NCBI GenBank assembly: GCA_016794345.1
Contig: JAEUKE010000053.1
Location: 44,274-108,273 of the forward strand
Direction: 5' to 3'
Length of the DNA: 64,000 nt
Source of the DNA: Myxococcales bacterium
GTDB taxonomy: Bacteria > Myxococcota_A > Polyangia > Polyangiales > Polyangiaceae
Both the position numbers and the translations under genes were made by a program. The notes under the pieces are model-generated. The model saw nothing but the letters and a program-made list of their open reading frames with translations, made no database searches and was not told the DNA's origin. Positions within the stretch are counted from its first letter, which is position 1. Each line of letters opens with the position of its first letter. Below are positions 11,866 to 19,805 of the stretch, piece by piece.

Positions 11866-13095
11866 ATGATTCGGTGCGCGCACTGCGGGCTGTTGCACGT
11901 CTCCTCGCGTACCGTGTGTCCCACGACCGGGCTGCCAATCCAGGGCGCGACGGAGCGCCGCGTCCGACGAAACTCGTCGGTCCCTGCGCCGAAGCCGAAC
12001 CGCGCGCGGCAGCTGCAAGGCCGGGTTCTGGACGGTCGCTACAGGATCGTCGCGGCGATCGGTCAGGGGGGTATGGGAACGGTGTACGAGGCCGAGGACC
12101 TCGTCACGCACCGGCGCGTCGCCATCAAGGTGCTGAAGCCGGAGCACGCCGAGAAGCCCGAGGCGGTGACCCGTCTGCAGCACGAGGCCAGGGTTGCCGG
12201 AGGGCTCCGCCACGAGAACATCTGTGCGGTGTATGCGGTCGGCCAGCTGGAAGACGGAAGCCCTTACGTGGTGATGGAGCGCCTCCACGGCGAGACGCTG
12301 GCCGCCCGGCTCTCGCGGACTGGTCCGGTCGCTGCGGGGGAGCTTGTCGAGGTGGCGCTCCAGGTCCTCGAGGGGCTCCGGGCGGCCCATGCGCGTCGCG
12401 TCCTGCATCGCGACATGAAGCCGGACAACATCTTCCTGTGTGAAGCAGGGGGGCGAATCGTCGCCAAGGTCGTGGACTTCGGGATCTCGAAGGGGATGGG
12501 GGACGAGAAGGCACACCACCTGACGCGGACGGGGATGGTGATGGGCACGCCTTATTACATGGCCCCGGAGCAAGCGATGGGCGAGCGCGACCTGGATGGA
12601 CGGGTGGATGTCTGGGGCGTGGGCGTGGCGCTCTACGAGGGGCTCAGCGGGATCAGGCCGTTCGTCGCCAAGAACTACAACGCCCTCCTCGTGCAGATCC
12701 TCACGGCCACCCCCCGCCCGATCGAGGAGATCTGTCCGAGCCTCCCGCGAGGGCTGGGAGAAGTGATCAAGAAGGCGCTCGAGAAGCGCCGAGAGAACCG
12801 GTACGCGTCCGCCGTCGAGCTTCGCACGGCTCTGCTCCCCTTCCGGATGACGACCGCCAAGCCTCGCCCGGCGGAGTACTTTTCCCTTCCCCGGGTCTCC
12901 CTGTTCGGGACCTCGGAGGATTCGTCGACCTCCTCCGACGACGAGCCGACCCTCGAGATGATCCGGGAGTCCCTGCCGGACGGCCCGACGATCGGGCGAG
13001 AGGAGGACGCAGATCTGACCCAGGTCGACGAGCCGCCGTCGTTCGCGGACTCGGCTGATTCGGACCAGGCGCTCACCGAGCGACGCCGGCGATGA
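11866..13095 (+). CDS. Hanks-type Ser/Thr protein kinase with N-terminal Cys motif
   Basis: 409 residues, no membrane segment, so cytoplasmic. The first 22 residues hold CAHCGLLHVSSRTVCPTTG, a possible zinc-ribbon-like knuckle with three cysteines. The kinase domain spans about 55-325: glycine loop GQGGMGTVYEAED, AIKVLKP lysine, HRDMKPDN catalytic loop near 181, DFG near 205, and MAPEQAMGERD. The last 80 residues are acidic, Ser-rich and probably disordered. All catalytic residues are present. The stop overlaps the ATG of the ABC ATPase gene (ATGA at 13092), suggesting a two-gene operon; the substrate is unknown. Confidence 0.93.
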   Translation: MIRCAHCGLLHVSSRTVCPTTGLPIQGATERRVRRNSSVPAPKPNRARQLQGRVLDGRYRIVAAIGQGGMGTVYEAEDLVTHRRVAIKVLKPEHAEKPEAVTRLQHEARVAGGLRHENICAVYAVGQLEDGSPYVVMERLHGETLAARLSRTGPVAAGELVEVALQVLEGLRAAHARRVLHRDMKPDNIFLCEAGGRIVAKVVDFGISKGMGDEKAHHLTRTGMVMGTPYYMAPEQAMGERDLDGRVDVWGVGVALYEGLSGIRPFVAKNYNALLVQILTATPRPIEEICPSLPRGLGEVIKKALEKRRENRYASAVELRTALLPFRMTTAKPRPAEYFSLPRVSLFGTSEDSSTSSDDEPTLEMIRESLPDGPTIGREEDADLTQVDEPPSFADSADSDQALTERRRR

Positions 13096-13724
13096 GCGAG
13101 CGGTTCGTCCGGGTTCGAGGGATCTCCAAGCGGTACGGGGGAACCGTTGCTTTGCGCGGCGTCGACCTCGAGCTCAGAGCGGGTCGGCCGACCTTGATCG
13201 TGGGCGCAAACGGTTCGGGGAAGTCGACGCTGCTGGGGATCCTGGCGGGGACGATCAAGCCAACGACCGGGACGGTGGAGGTTGGCCCCGACGGAGGCGA
13301 TCTTCGTGAGGAGGTCGGGTTGCTCTCCCACGAGACACTCGCGTACGGCGATCTGACCGGAAAGCAGAACGTGGCCATTGCGGCCGAGGTGATGGGGCTC
13401 GACCCGGAGGAGGCCTGGACCGACGTTGCTGCTCGGTTCGACCTGGGGTCCTTTGCCCTCCGGCCGCTCCGGACGAACTCGCGTGGTCAGAAGCAGAGGA
13501 TCGCGCTGGCCCGCGCGATGGTGCACCGCCCAACGGTCGTCTTGCTCGACGAGCCGACGACGGGCTTGGACGCGAAGGGTGTGGAGCGACTCCTCGCCGT
13601 GGCAGAAGAAGAGGTGCAGCGAGGTGCCGTCGTCGTCGTGGTCGCTCACGACGTGGAAACCTGGAGCCGGCTGAGCCCAAGGGTCGCGCGGCTCGATCGG
13701 GGTCGTTTGGAGAGTTTCACGTGA
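13092..13724 (+). CDS. ABC transporter ATP-binding protein, CcmA-like, without a permease partner
   Basis: 210 residues, one nucleotide-binding domain: Walker A GANGSGKST near residue 39, a variant signature NSRGQKQRIALARA in place of LSGGQ, Walker B VVLLDEPTTGLD and switch histidine VVAHD. Length and sequence resemble haem-exporter CcmA-type ATPases, but no permease or cytochrome-maturation gene is nearby, so the partner and substrate are unassigned. It overlaps the kinase gene upstream. The last codons and the stop (TGA 13722-13724) lie inside a parS-type palindrome. Confidence 0.85.
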   Translation: MSERFVRVRGISKRYGGTVALRGVDLELRAGRPTLIVGANGSGKSTLLGILAGTIKPTTGTVEVGPDGGDLREEVGLLSHETLAYGDLTGKQNVAIAAEVMGLDPEEAWTDVAARFDLGSFALRPLRTNSRGQKQRIALARAMVHRPTVVLLDEPTTGLDAKGVERLLAVAEEEVQRGAVVVVVAHDVETWSRLSPRVARLDRGRLESFT

Positions 13725-13727
13725 AAC
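13714..13727. promoter_or_regulatory. parS-type centromere site 1
   Basis: A perfect 14-base palindrome GTTTCACGTGAAAC; with flanks it matches 14 of 16 bases of the parS consensus TGTTTCACGTGAAACA bound by chromosomal ParB. It overlaps the 3' end of the ABC ATPase gene, including the stop codon. A second copy lies 47 bp downstream. Such sites cluster around chromosomal origins, in agreement with dnaN, recF and gyrB a few kilobases away. Confidence 0.88.
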
Positions 13728-13760
13728 CACCCACCTGGATGGATGGTCGAGCCTAAACAG

Positions 13761-13774
13761 GTTTCACGTGAAAC
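13761..13774. promoter_or_regulatory. parS-type centromere site 2
   Basis: A second perfect GTTTCACGTGAAAC palindrome, matching 15 of 16 bases of the extended parS consensus. It lies in the gap between the convergent ABC ATPase and bioF genes. Two identical 14-mers within 61 bp are not expected by chance in DNA this GC-rich. parA and parB themselves are not in the window. Confidence 0.88.
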
Positions 13775-13864
13775 ATCGACCAGGGAGAACGCCTGGTGGC
13801 CTGAAAGCGTGACGAGGCCGGGTTCCGGTCACAGCCCTTCCACAGGAAGCCGGATGGTCCGGCC

Positions 13865-14989
13865 CTATCGCCCGGCTGTCTGTCGCAGAGCGCGCAGCAC
13901 GATCGCGAGCTGGGTGTCGTCGATCGAGGCGCTGGCCGCGAACCGGATCCGACTGCTGTGTGGTGGGACCGTTGGTGGGCGGATGGCCTTGGCGACGATG
14001 CCTTGCTCGAACAACCGGCCGGACGCGGCGAGCGCCCGGTCCGCCTCGCCGAGCACCCAGGGGACGATGGGACCCGACACGCTCGGGACCTGAGCCCCGA
14101 GCTCCCCCAGGGTCGCGCGCAGCTCGCTCGCGACGGCATCGAGCCGGCTCCGCTCTGCGTCGGCGCGCCGAACCTGAAGGATGCGGTCGGGGACCGCCGC
14201 GGCGAGGACCGGGGCGAGCGCGGTGGAGAAGACGAAGCTGCGAGCGCGGTTCCAGAGCCAGCGCTGCAGATCGCCCGACCCGGCGACGAAGGCTCCCTGA
14301 AGCCCGACCGCCTTGCCGAGCGTGCCGACCAGGACGTCCGGACGGACGCTTGTCGCTGCGCACAGCCCGCGACCCTCCGGACCAAAGACGCCGAGCGCGT
14401 GCGCCTCATCCACGTAGAGGACTGCGTCGTGCGCGGCACACGCGCGCGCCAGCTCGCGAAGGTCCGGCGAGTCTCCGTCCATGCTGAAGCAGCTTTCGGT
14501 GACGAGCAGCCGGCGTCGAAACTTCGGACCGTGCTCGGCCAGGAGCCGGCGCGCTTCAGCGTGATCGAGGTGGCCAAACACCTCCACCGTCGCCCCGGAG
14601 AGCCGGCAACCATCGATGATCGAGGCGTGGTTGAGCCTGTCCGAGAGGATGAGGTCACCTCGGCCGACGAGGCTCGAGATCGCGCCGACGTTGGCCGCGT
14701 AGCCGGAGGTGAAGAACGTCGCAGTCTCGGTCTCCAGCCACGAACGGATCGCAGCCTCCGCTCGAGCGTGCTCGGGGAAGGAGCCGACGACGAGCGGTGA
14801 CGCGCCGGCGCCCGCGCGGACGGCCTCGGTCGAGGGCAGGGGCAGGGGCCGGGAGGCCAGGCCGAGGTAGTCGTTCGAGCTCAGGTTGATCGCGCCGGGG
14901 CCGGGCGCCGTCTCTCCGGGCGACCGCAGGAGCGAGAGGGCCTCGAGCCGGGCCAGCTCGGCGCCCAAAAAACGCAACGGATCTGTCAT
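13865..14989 (-). CDS. bioF: 8-amino-7-oxononanoate synthase family enzyme (BioF)
   Basis: 374 residues, a PLP-dependent alpha-oxoamine synthase. Seen: INLSSNDYLGLASRP at the start, SGYAANVGAISSLVG, LNHASIIDGCRLSGA, the Asp of LYVDEAHALGVFGPEGRG, and the PLP lysine in VGTLGKAVGLQGAF near residue 226. BioF condenses pimeloyl-ACP/CoA with alanine in biotin synthesis; the close paralogues KBL and serine palmitoyltransferase share these motifs, but length and sequence favour BioF. No other bio gene is nearby. The ATG overlaps the stop of zapA by ATGA. Confidence 0.88.
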   Translation of the reverse strand: MTDPLRFLGAELARLEALSLLRSPGETAPGPGAINLSSNDYLGLASRPLPLPSTEAVRAGAGASPLVVGSFPEHARAEAAIRSWLETETATFFTSGYAANVGAISSLVGRGDLILSDRLNHASIIDGCRLSGATVEVFGHLDHAEARRLLAEHGPKFRRRLLVTESCFSMDGDSPDLRELARACAAHDAVLYVDEAHALGVFGPEGRGLCAATSVRPDVLVGTLGKAVGLQGAFVAGSGDLQRWLWNRARSFVFSTALAPVLAAAVPDRILQVRRADAERSRLDAVASELRATLGELGAQVPSVSGPIVPWVLGEADRALAASGRLFEQGIVAKAIRPPTVPPHSSRIRFAASASIDDTQLAIVLRALRQTAGR

Positions 14990-15300
14990 GTTTGATCGGC
15001 GTGACGGAGCTTGTCCTCCGCGCGCGCGATCGTGCCGTCGAGCCTGGCGAGGATCTCGGAGACCTTTTCCCTCGAACGAGCGGCGATTCGGTCGGCGCGC
15101 TCGCGCTGGACCTCGACCTCATGGGCGAGCGCAATGGCGGCGAGGAGCATGGCCTGCGGCGGCATGGGTCGACCGGGCGGCGAGATCCCGGCGAGGGTCT
15201 CGTCCACCACGCCCGCCAAGCGCTCGAGCTCCTCGGCGCTCGCAGACGAGATCACGCGGTATGTCGACCCACCGACGCGCAGCTCGACCGGCTTCGTCAT
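14986..15300 (-). CDS. zapA: Cell division protein ZapA family
   Basis: 104 residues from ATG 15300 (a GTG at 15306 would add two). N-terminal globular part VELRVGGSTYRVISSASAEE with LAGVVDETL, then PQAMLLAAIALAHEVEV and a long C-terminal helix rich in Arg/Glu likely to form a coiled coil. This is the ZapA layout: a small protein that crosslinks FtsZ filaments at midcell. Conservation in this family is low, so the call rests on the N-terminal block, the ALxHEV helix and size. It is translationally coupled to bioF. Confidence 0.75.
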   Translation of the reverse strand: MTKPVELRVGGSTYRVISSASAEELERLAGVVDETLAGISPPGRPMPPQAMLLAAIALAHEVEVQRERADRIAARSREKVSEILARLDGTIARAEDKLRHADQT

Positions 15301-15341
15301 CGGCACGACGATAGCACGCCATCGTGTAGGCTTCGCGAACC

Positions 15342-15923
15342 GTGTCGACCAAGCGAACGGCGAGCGTGCTCGGAGCAGTCGTGGCCCTGTGGGCGGGCCC
15401 AGCGAGCGCGGACCCGCAGGGAAACGTGGGAATCACGATCGGTGGCGCCGCGCGAGGTGACGACCGCGAGCTCGTCGAGCCGGCCTTTCACCTCGGCTTG
15501 CGAGGGGATGTCCTCTTCCTCCGCGACGCGGCGGACGACTTCGGGATCGGACCGTACGCGGAGCTCTTCACACACGCGTTCGACGAGCTGCAGGTCGGTC
15601 ACGGTGTCTCGTTGCTCGTTCCCACCGTCGACACGTTCCCACTCATCTTCTCCGCCGGCGCGTACGGGCGGGTCGCCGAAGGAGGTGGCTTCGAGCCTGG
15701 CGTCGCCGCGACCGTCTTCGTGGGAGCGCGCGCCCACAACTTCTCATCCCACTACGACATGATGGCGGGTCTGCTCGTCCAGGGGCGGGTCGGCCTCGGA
15801 CCCGCGGAGGAGATCTCGCTCGTCGTCGCGGCGCAGCTCGACCTCGCCTTCCTGGGCTTGCCCATCGTCTATCTTGTCGACGCGGCGCGCGGAGGCTCGG
15901 AGGAGACGGACTCGGTGCGCTGA
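15342..15923 (+). CDS. Hypothetical secreted, probably outer-membrane beta-barrel-like protein
   Basis: 193 residues from a GTG start. A signal peptide (about 1-23, cleavage after PASA) precedes alternating polar and hydrophobic strands (HLGLRGDVLFLRD, FGIGPYAELFTHAF, SAGAYGRVA, VAATVFVGARAHNF, GLLVQGRVGLG), a pattern typical of small outer-membrane barrels. I do not recognise a specific family. It starts 41 bp from the divergent zapA and ends 10 bp before the convergent lipoprotein gene. Confidence 0.7.
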   Translation: MSTKRTASVLGAVVALWAGPASADPQGNVGITIGGAARGDDRELVEPAFHLGLRGDVLFLRDAADDFGIGPYAELFTHAFDELQVGHGVSLLVPTVDTFPLIFSAGAYGRVAEGGGFEPGVAATVFVGARAHNFSSHYDMMAGLLVQGRVGLGPAEEISLVVAAQLDLAFLGLPIVYLVDAARGGSEETDSVR

Positions 15924-15933
15924 GCGCCGCGCG

Positions 15934-16581
15934 CTAGGGGCAGGGGATGTCGTCGCTGCAGGTCGGGGCGGTTGCGCCAGCGGGAGGCTCTTCGCAGTAA
16001 CAAGACTCGAGCAGGACATCGACCGGGAACGACCACTCTGGCGTGTCCACGTCGATCCCGCCCGTCGTTCGGCCCTCGAACGTCACGGTGGCGACGTACT
16101 GGGTGGCACCACCCTTGTTCGCGGCTTCCGTCAGGGCTTGTGTCAGCTGGTCGGACTCGAAGATGTCGATGCGCACCGGCGCCCTGCCACCCTCCAGGCC
16201 CGCCGAGCCCTCCGATCCGTCCGCGGGGATGGTGCCGACGACGACACGCGGCTCGCTCTCCGCCCCGCTGTTGAGGCTGAGCGTGTATTGCCGCATGACG
16301 ATGTTGGAGGTCTCGACGCCGCCGTTGCGGCTCGACTTCATCTTGTTCTGAAGGCAAACGTACGCGATGTTGCCGCCGATGTAGGTCTGCCCGATGTCGA
16401 GGGCCGTGACCGCTCGGACGGTGGCCTCGGAGGCGAAGACCTCGCTGCACGTCACGTTCGACCCGTCGATGACGGCGAGCTGGTAGGCGTAAAACATCCC
16501 TTCGTCTTCGACGCAGGCAGACACCGATGCGGTAACGCCGACCAGGGTTGCTGCCGCCATCAACTTCGCCAAACGAGCCAT
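15934..16581 (-). CDS. Hypothetical lipoprotein
   Basis: 215 residues. The ATG at 16581 was chosen over a longer open frame because it gives a clean lipoprotein signal: MARLAKLMAAATLVGV then lipobox VSAC at about residue 23. The mature part has about six cysteines, with CYCEEPP and TCSDDIPC near the C-terminus, and a central beta-rich region (VVVGTIPADGSEGSAG, YVATVTFEGRTTGG). No recognised domain. Attached to the envelope by inference from the lipobox. It lies between an outer-membrane-like gene and aroKB, facing the same way as the latter, 46 bp downstream of it. Confidence 0.8.
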   Translation of the reverse strand: MARLAKLMAAATLVGVTASVSACVEDEGMFYAYQLAVIDGSNVTCSEVFASEATVRAVTALDIGQTYIGGNIAYVCLQNKMKSSRNGGVETSNIVMRQYTLSLNSGAESEPRVVVGTIPADGSEGSAGLEGGRAPVRIDIFESDQLTQALTEAANKGGATQYVATVTFEGRTTGGIDVDTPEWSFPVDVLLESCYCEEPPAGATAPTCSDDIPCP

Positions 16582-16627
16582 CGTCAAGCCTCCGGATTCG
16601 CGCACAGTGAACCGTGCGGTCCTAATC

Positions 16628-18244
16628 TTAGGGCAGGCCGCTCGGATGCCCCAATTTTCGCAAGGACGTTTGCAGCTCGTCGAGCGAAACGGACACGATC
16701 TCGGCCGCGCCCACCTCCCGGAGCAAGACGAGCTGAACGGCCGCACCGCGCCGCTTCTTGTCGAACCGCAGGCGGGACAGCGCGCCCGGGGCGAGCGGGG
16801 CGAGCGGCGGTAGCCCCAGCGAGCGCAGGACCCTCACGACGCGGTCGCGAACACCTGGAGGTGTGACGCCGCGTTCGACCCCGAGCTCCAGCGCGGCCTC
16901 GAGGCCCATCGCCACCGCCTCGCCGTGTGACACGTTGCCGGCCGCGTCAGCCTCGATCGCGTGCCCGACGGTGTGGCCCAGGTTGAGGACGGCGCGCACG
17001 CCTCGTTCGTCTGGATCGGCGACGACGACCGACGCCTTCACGCGCAGCGCGCGGAGCACGGCGTCGCGAAGGGCCGTCGGATCGCGCGCGAGCAAGCGCT
17101 GTGGGTCGGCCTCGACGGCCTCGAACGCGGCGGCGTCCCCGATGAGCGCGGTCTTCACCTGCTCGGCGAGCGCGGCACGAAAGCCGCGCTCGGGCTCGGA
17201 CGCCGTGAAGGTCGGGTCGACGAGCACCGCACACGGGTGGTGGAACAGCCCGACCGGGTTCTTGATGGCGCCGAGGTTGATCGCGGTCTTCCCGCCGACC
17301 GACGCGTCGACCATCGAGAGGAGCGTCGTGGGCACGGCGATCCAGCGGACACCACGCGCGAGCAGGCCGGCAGCGAGGCCCGCCAGATCGGTGGTGGCGC
17401 CGCCGCCCAATGCGATGACGATACTGTTACGATCAACCCCCGCCTCCAGGAGCTCCCCCATCACGCGATCGAGGACCGAAAACGACTTGGCGCGCTCGCC
17501 CGGTCCCACGAGGTGGACGCTGCGGGGCCGCACCGGGAGCGCTTCGAGCAGCTCCGACCCGAAGAGAGAATGAACCGTCTCGTCGACGACCGCGTGGACG
17601 CTCGAGGCCTCCGCGGCCTGGAGGACGGCGCCGAGCGCTGCCGCTGCGTCGCCATCGGCCAGGAATGCGCCGTACGCGTGGGGAGGGACGAAGAGCGGCA
17701 CGAGGCCCGCGCGGACCCGCCTGGTGATGACCTCGGCGATCATTTCGGGCGCGGCCGAAGCGTCCACGGCGAGGTGCCCGGATCGGTAGGCGTCCGCGCG
17801 CTCGGTGATCAAGCTGTCGAGCGCCGCGGCGTGGCCGGACGGGCCGGCGAGGAGCGGTCGCTCGCGGCTCGACGCCGTCCGTTCGCGGAGCGTCGCGAGC
17901 GGGGCGACGAGGCGGACCACGACCGCCCGGCCGAGGACCTCTTCGCGGAGGGAGCGCTCGACGAGGGATCCGCCGCCGAGCGCGACGACCGCACCCGGCT
18001 CCGCGAGGCAGGCGCGCACCACGTCTCTCTCTCGTGACCGGAACGCCGCCTCGCCCTCGACGCGGAAGATCTCCTCGACCGATTGGCCGGCCTGCGTGGC
18101 CACCTGCGCGTCGGTGTCGAAAAACGGGCGCCCCAGCGTCGAAGCGACGAGCCGGCCCACCGTCGTCTTGCCGGCGCCGGGTGGCCCCCAGAGCACGACG
18201 CTCGGTTCACGCGGGAGGAGCTCAAAACGATCGTATCTGGGCAC
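16628..18244 (-). CDS. aroKB: Fused shikimate kinase / 3-dehydroquinate synthase (AroK-AroB)
   Basis: 538 residues covering two shikimate-pathway steps. Residues about 12-165 are shikimate kinase: Walker A GPPGAGKTT, FFDTDAQV, FRSRERDVV, VALGGGSLVE and the RERPLLAG lid arginines. From about 180 to the end is dehydroquinate synthase: VALGGGATTDLAGLAAG, VPTTLLSMVDASVGGKTAIN, KNPVGLFHHP, and the zinc-site LNLGHTVGHAIE and SHGEAVAMG. AroB makes 3-dehydroquinate from DAHP; AroK phosphorylates shikimate, which is not consecutive in the pathway, so the fusion is a co-expression arrangement rather than simple channelling. It starts 23 bp inside the 3' end of aroC. Confidence 0.96.
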   Translation of the reverse strand: MPRYDRFELLPREPSVVLWGPPGAGKTTVGRLVASTLGRPFFDTDAQVATQAGQSVEEIFRVEGEAAFRSRERDVVRACLAEPGAVVALGGGSLVERSLREEVLGRAVVVRLVAPLATLRERTASSRERPLLAGPSGHAAALDSLITERADAYRSGHLAVDASAAPEMIAEVITRRVRAGLVPLFVPPHAYGAFLADGDAAAALGAVLQAAEASSVHAVVDETVHSLFGSELLEALPVRPRSVHLVGPGERAKSFSVLDRVMGELLEAGVDRNSIVIALGGGATTDLAGLAAGLLARGVRWIAVPTTLLSMVDASVGGKTAINLGAIKNPVGLFHHPCAVLVDPTFTASEPERGFRAALAEQVKTALIGDAAAFEAVEADPQRLLARDPTALRDAVLRALRVKASVVVADPDERGVRAVLNLGHTVGHAIEADAAGNVSHGEAVAMGLEAALELGVERGVTPPGVRDRVVRVLRSLGLPPLAPLAPGALSRLRFDKKRRGAAVQLVLLREVGAAEIVSVSLDELQTSLRKLGHPSGLP

Positions 18245-19391
18245 GATATCCTTCCACGTTTCGCCGGAGCTCGTTCATCGAGTCGGAGCCGAACTTCTCG
18301 AGCAAGGCCTGGGCGAGCGTGAAGGCGACCATGGCCTCGCCGACGACCGCGGCCGCCGGAACGGCGCAGATATCGCTTCGCTCGTGCGCGGCTTCGAACG
18401 GATCTTTGGTCCGGACATCGACGGAAGGGAGCGCGCGTTTCAACGTGGCGATCGGCTTCATCGCCGCGCGACAGACGACGGGCATCCCGTTCGTGATGCC
18501 GCCTTCGAGCCCGCCGGCGCCGTTGCTGGGGCGGCCGAACTCACGCGCGCCTTCGTCGTAGGTGATCGGATCGTGGACCCGCGAGCCCGGCCGCTCGGCG
18601 GCGGAGACCCCGGCGCCGATCTCCACCGCCTTGATCGCCTGGATGCTCATGAGGGCCTGGGCCAATCGGCCATCGAGCTTCCGATCCCAGTGCACATGGC
18701 TGCCGAGCCCCGGCACGACGCCGGTGGCCACGACCTCGAAGACGCCGCCCAGCGTGTCGCCCGCGTGCGCCGCCTCATGGATCGCGTCTTTCATCCGAGC
18801 CTCGGCCTGCGGGTCCGCGCAGCCCATCTCGCTCTCTCTCGCGCGTCGCCGCAGCTCGTCGAGCGCGGGCAGCGCGTCACGATCGATCGTGACAGGGCCG
18901 ATCCTCACGACGTGCGAGGAGACGGTGACGCCGACCTCGGAGAGCAGCGCTCGACAGACGGCGCCGACCGCGACACGCGCGGCCGTCTCGCGGGCGCTCG
19001 CGCGCTCGAGCACGTCGCGGAGGTCGTGCCTGTCGTATTTCAGCCCGCCGGCGAGGTCGGCGTGGCCGGGCCTCGGTCGCGTGACCGGCTCGGGCGGGGC
19101 GGGGAAGGGGCCGGCCGGCATGCGGTCGAGCCAGCTCTGGTGATCCGCGTTGACGATGCGCATCGCGATCGGGGAGCCGAGCGTCTCGCCGCCGCGGACG
19201 CCGCCCGCGAAGACGACAGTGTCCGACTCGATCTTCATGCGGCCGCCGCGCCCGTAGCCGCGCTGGCGGCGCGCGAGATCCTCGTCGACGGCGCCGGCGA
19301 GCAGGGCGAGCCCGGCGGGCACGCCCTCGAGGATGGCGACCAGCTCCGGGCCATGGGATTCTCCCGCGGTCAGCCACCTGAGCGTGCTCAT
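18222..19391 (-). CDS. aroC: Chorismate synthase
   Basis: 389 residues, the full family length. Signatures: LTAGESHGPELVAILEGVPAG at the N-terminus, the GYGRGGRMKIE loop, RPGHADLAGGLKY, RASARETAARVAVGA (FMN and substrate site), GGLEGGITNGMPV and the final block DICAVPAAAVVGEAM. It converts EPSP to chorismate with reduced FMN, the last common step to aromatic amino acids. Upstream partner of aroKB, overlapping by 23 bp. Its ATG shares bases with the ATG of the divergent DUF167 gene. Confidence 0.97.
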   Translation of the reverse strand: MSTLRWLTAGESHGPELVAILEGVPAGLALLAGAVDEDLARRQRGYGRGGRMKIESDTVVFAGGVRGGETLGSPIAMRIVNADHQSWLDRMPAGPFPAPPEPVTRPRPGHADLAGGLKYDRHDLRDVLERASARETAARVAVGAVCRALLSEVGVTVSSHVVRIGPVTIDRDALPALDELRRRARESEMGCADPQAEARMKDAIHEAAHAGDTLGGVFEVVATGVVPGLGSHVHWDRKLDGRLAQALMSIQAIKAVEIGAGVSAAERPGSRVHDPITYDEGAREFGRPSNGAGGLEGGITNGMPVVCRAAMKPIATLKRALPSVDVRTKDPFEAAHERSDICAVPAAAVVGEAMVAFTLAQALLEKFGSDSMNELRRNVEGYRAQIRSF

Positions 19392-19773
19392 GAGTCGGTC
19401 GAAGCGTAGCAGTCAGCCCCGAGACGGCGAAAATCCGAGGGCGACGAGCGCCAAGGCGAGCCCCGCCGCCGGAGGGCTCGCGGTCACGCCGCGTGAAGGT
19501 GGCTCGAGGCTCGAGGTCTTCGTCAAGCCGCGCGCGTCGCGAACGAAAGTGACGGGCGTCCGCGACGGGGCGCTGGTCGTGAGCCTGGCGGCTCCACCGG
19601 TGGATGGCGCGGCCAACGCGGAGCTGGTCGCGGCGATGGCGCAGGTCCTCGGCGTGCGAAAGTCGGACGTCGCGATCGCGAGCGGGGCAGCCTCGCGGAA
19701 CAAGATCCTCGACGTGGCGGGGCTCGCCCCGGCCGCGCTGCTGGAGCGGCTGGGCCCGCTCGCCAGCGAGTAG
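19390..19773 (+). CDS. DUF167 (YggU-like) family protein
   Basis: 127 residues if read from ATG 19390; the conserved domain starts near residue 40 (SRLEVFVKPRASRTKVTGV) and continues with LVVSLAAPPVDGAANAELVA, GVRKSDVAIASGAASRNKILDV, an excellent fit to this small alpha/beta family of unknown function. The first 38 residues are basic and unconserved, so the true start may be internal, or the longer frame reaching into aroC could be used. It precedes dapF by 32 bp on the same strand; the ATG overlaps that of the divergent aroC. Confidence 0.85.
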   Translation: MSRSKRSSQPRDGENPRATSAKASPAAGGLAVTPREGGSRLEVFVKPRASRTKVTGVRDGALVVSLAAPPVDGAANAELVAAMAQVLGVRKSDVAIASGAASRNKILDVAGLAPAALLERLGPLASE

Positions 19774-19805
19774 CGGTCCCTCGGCCGAAGCGGTAGGCAT
19801 TCGCC

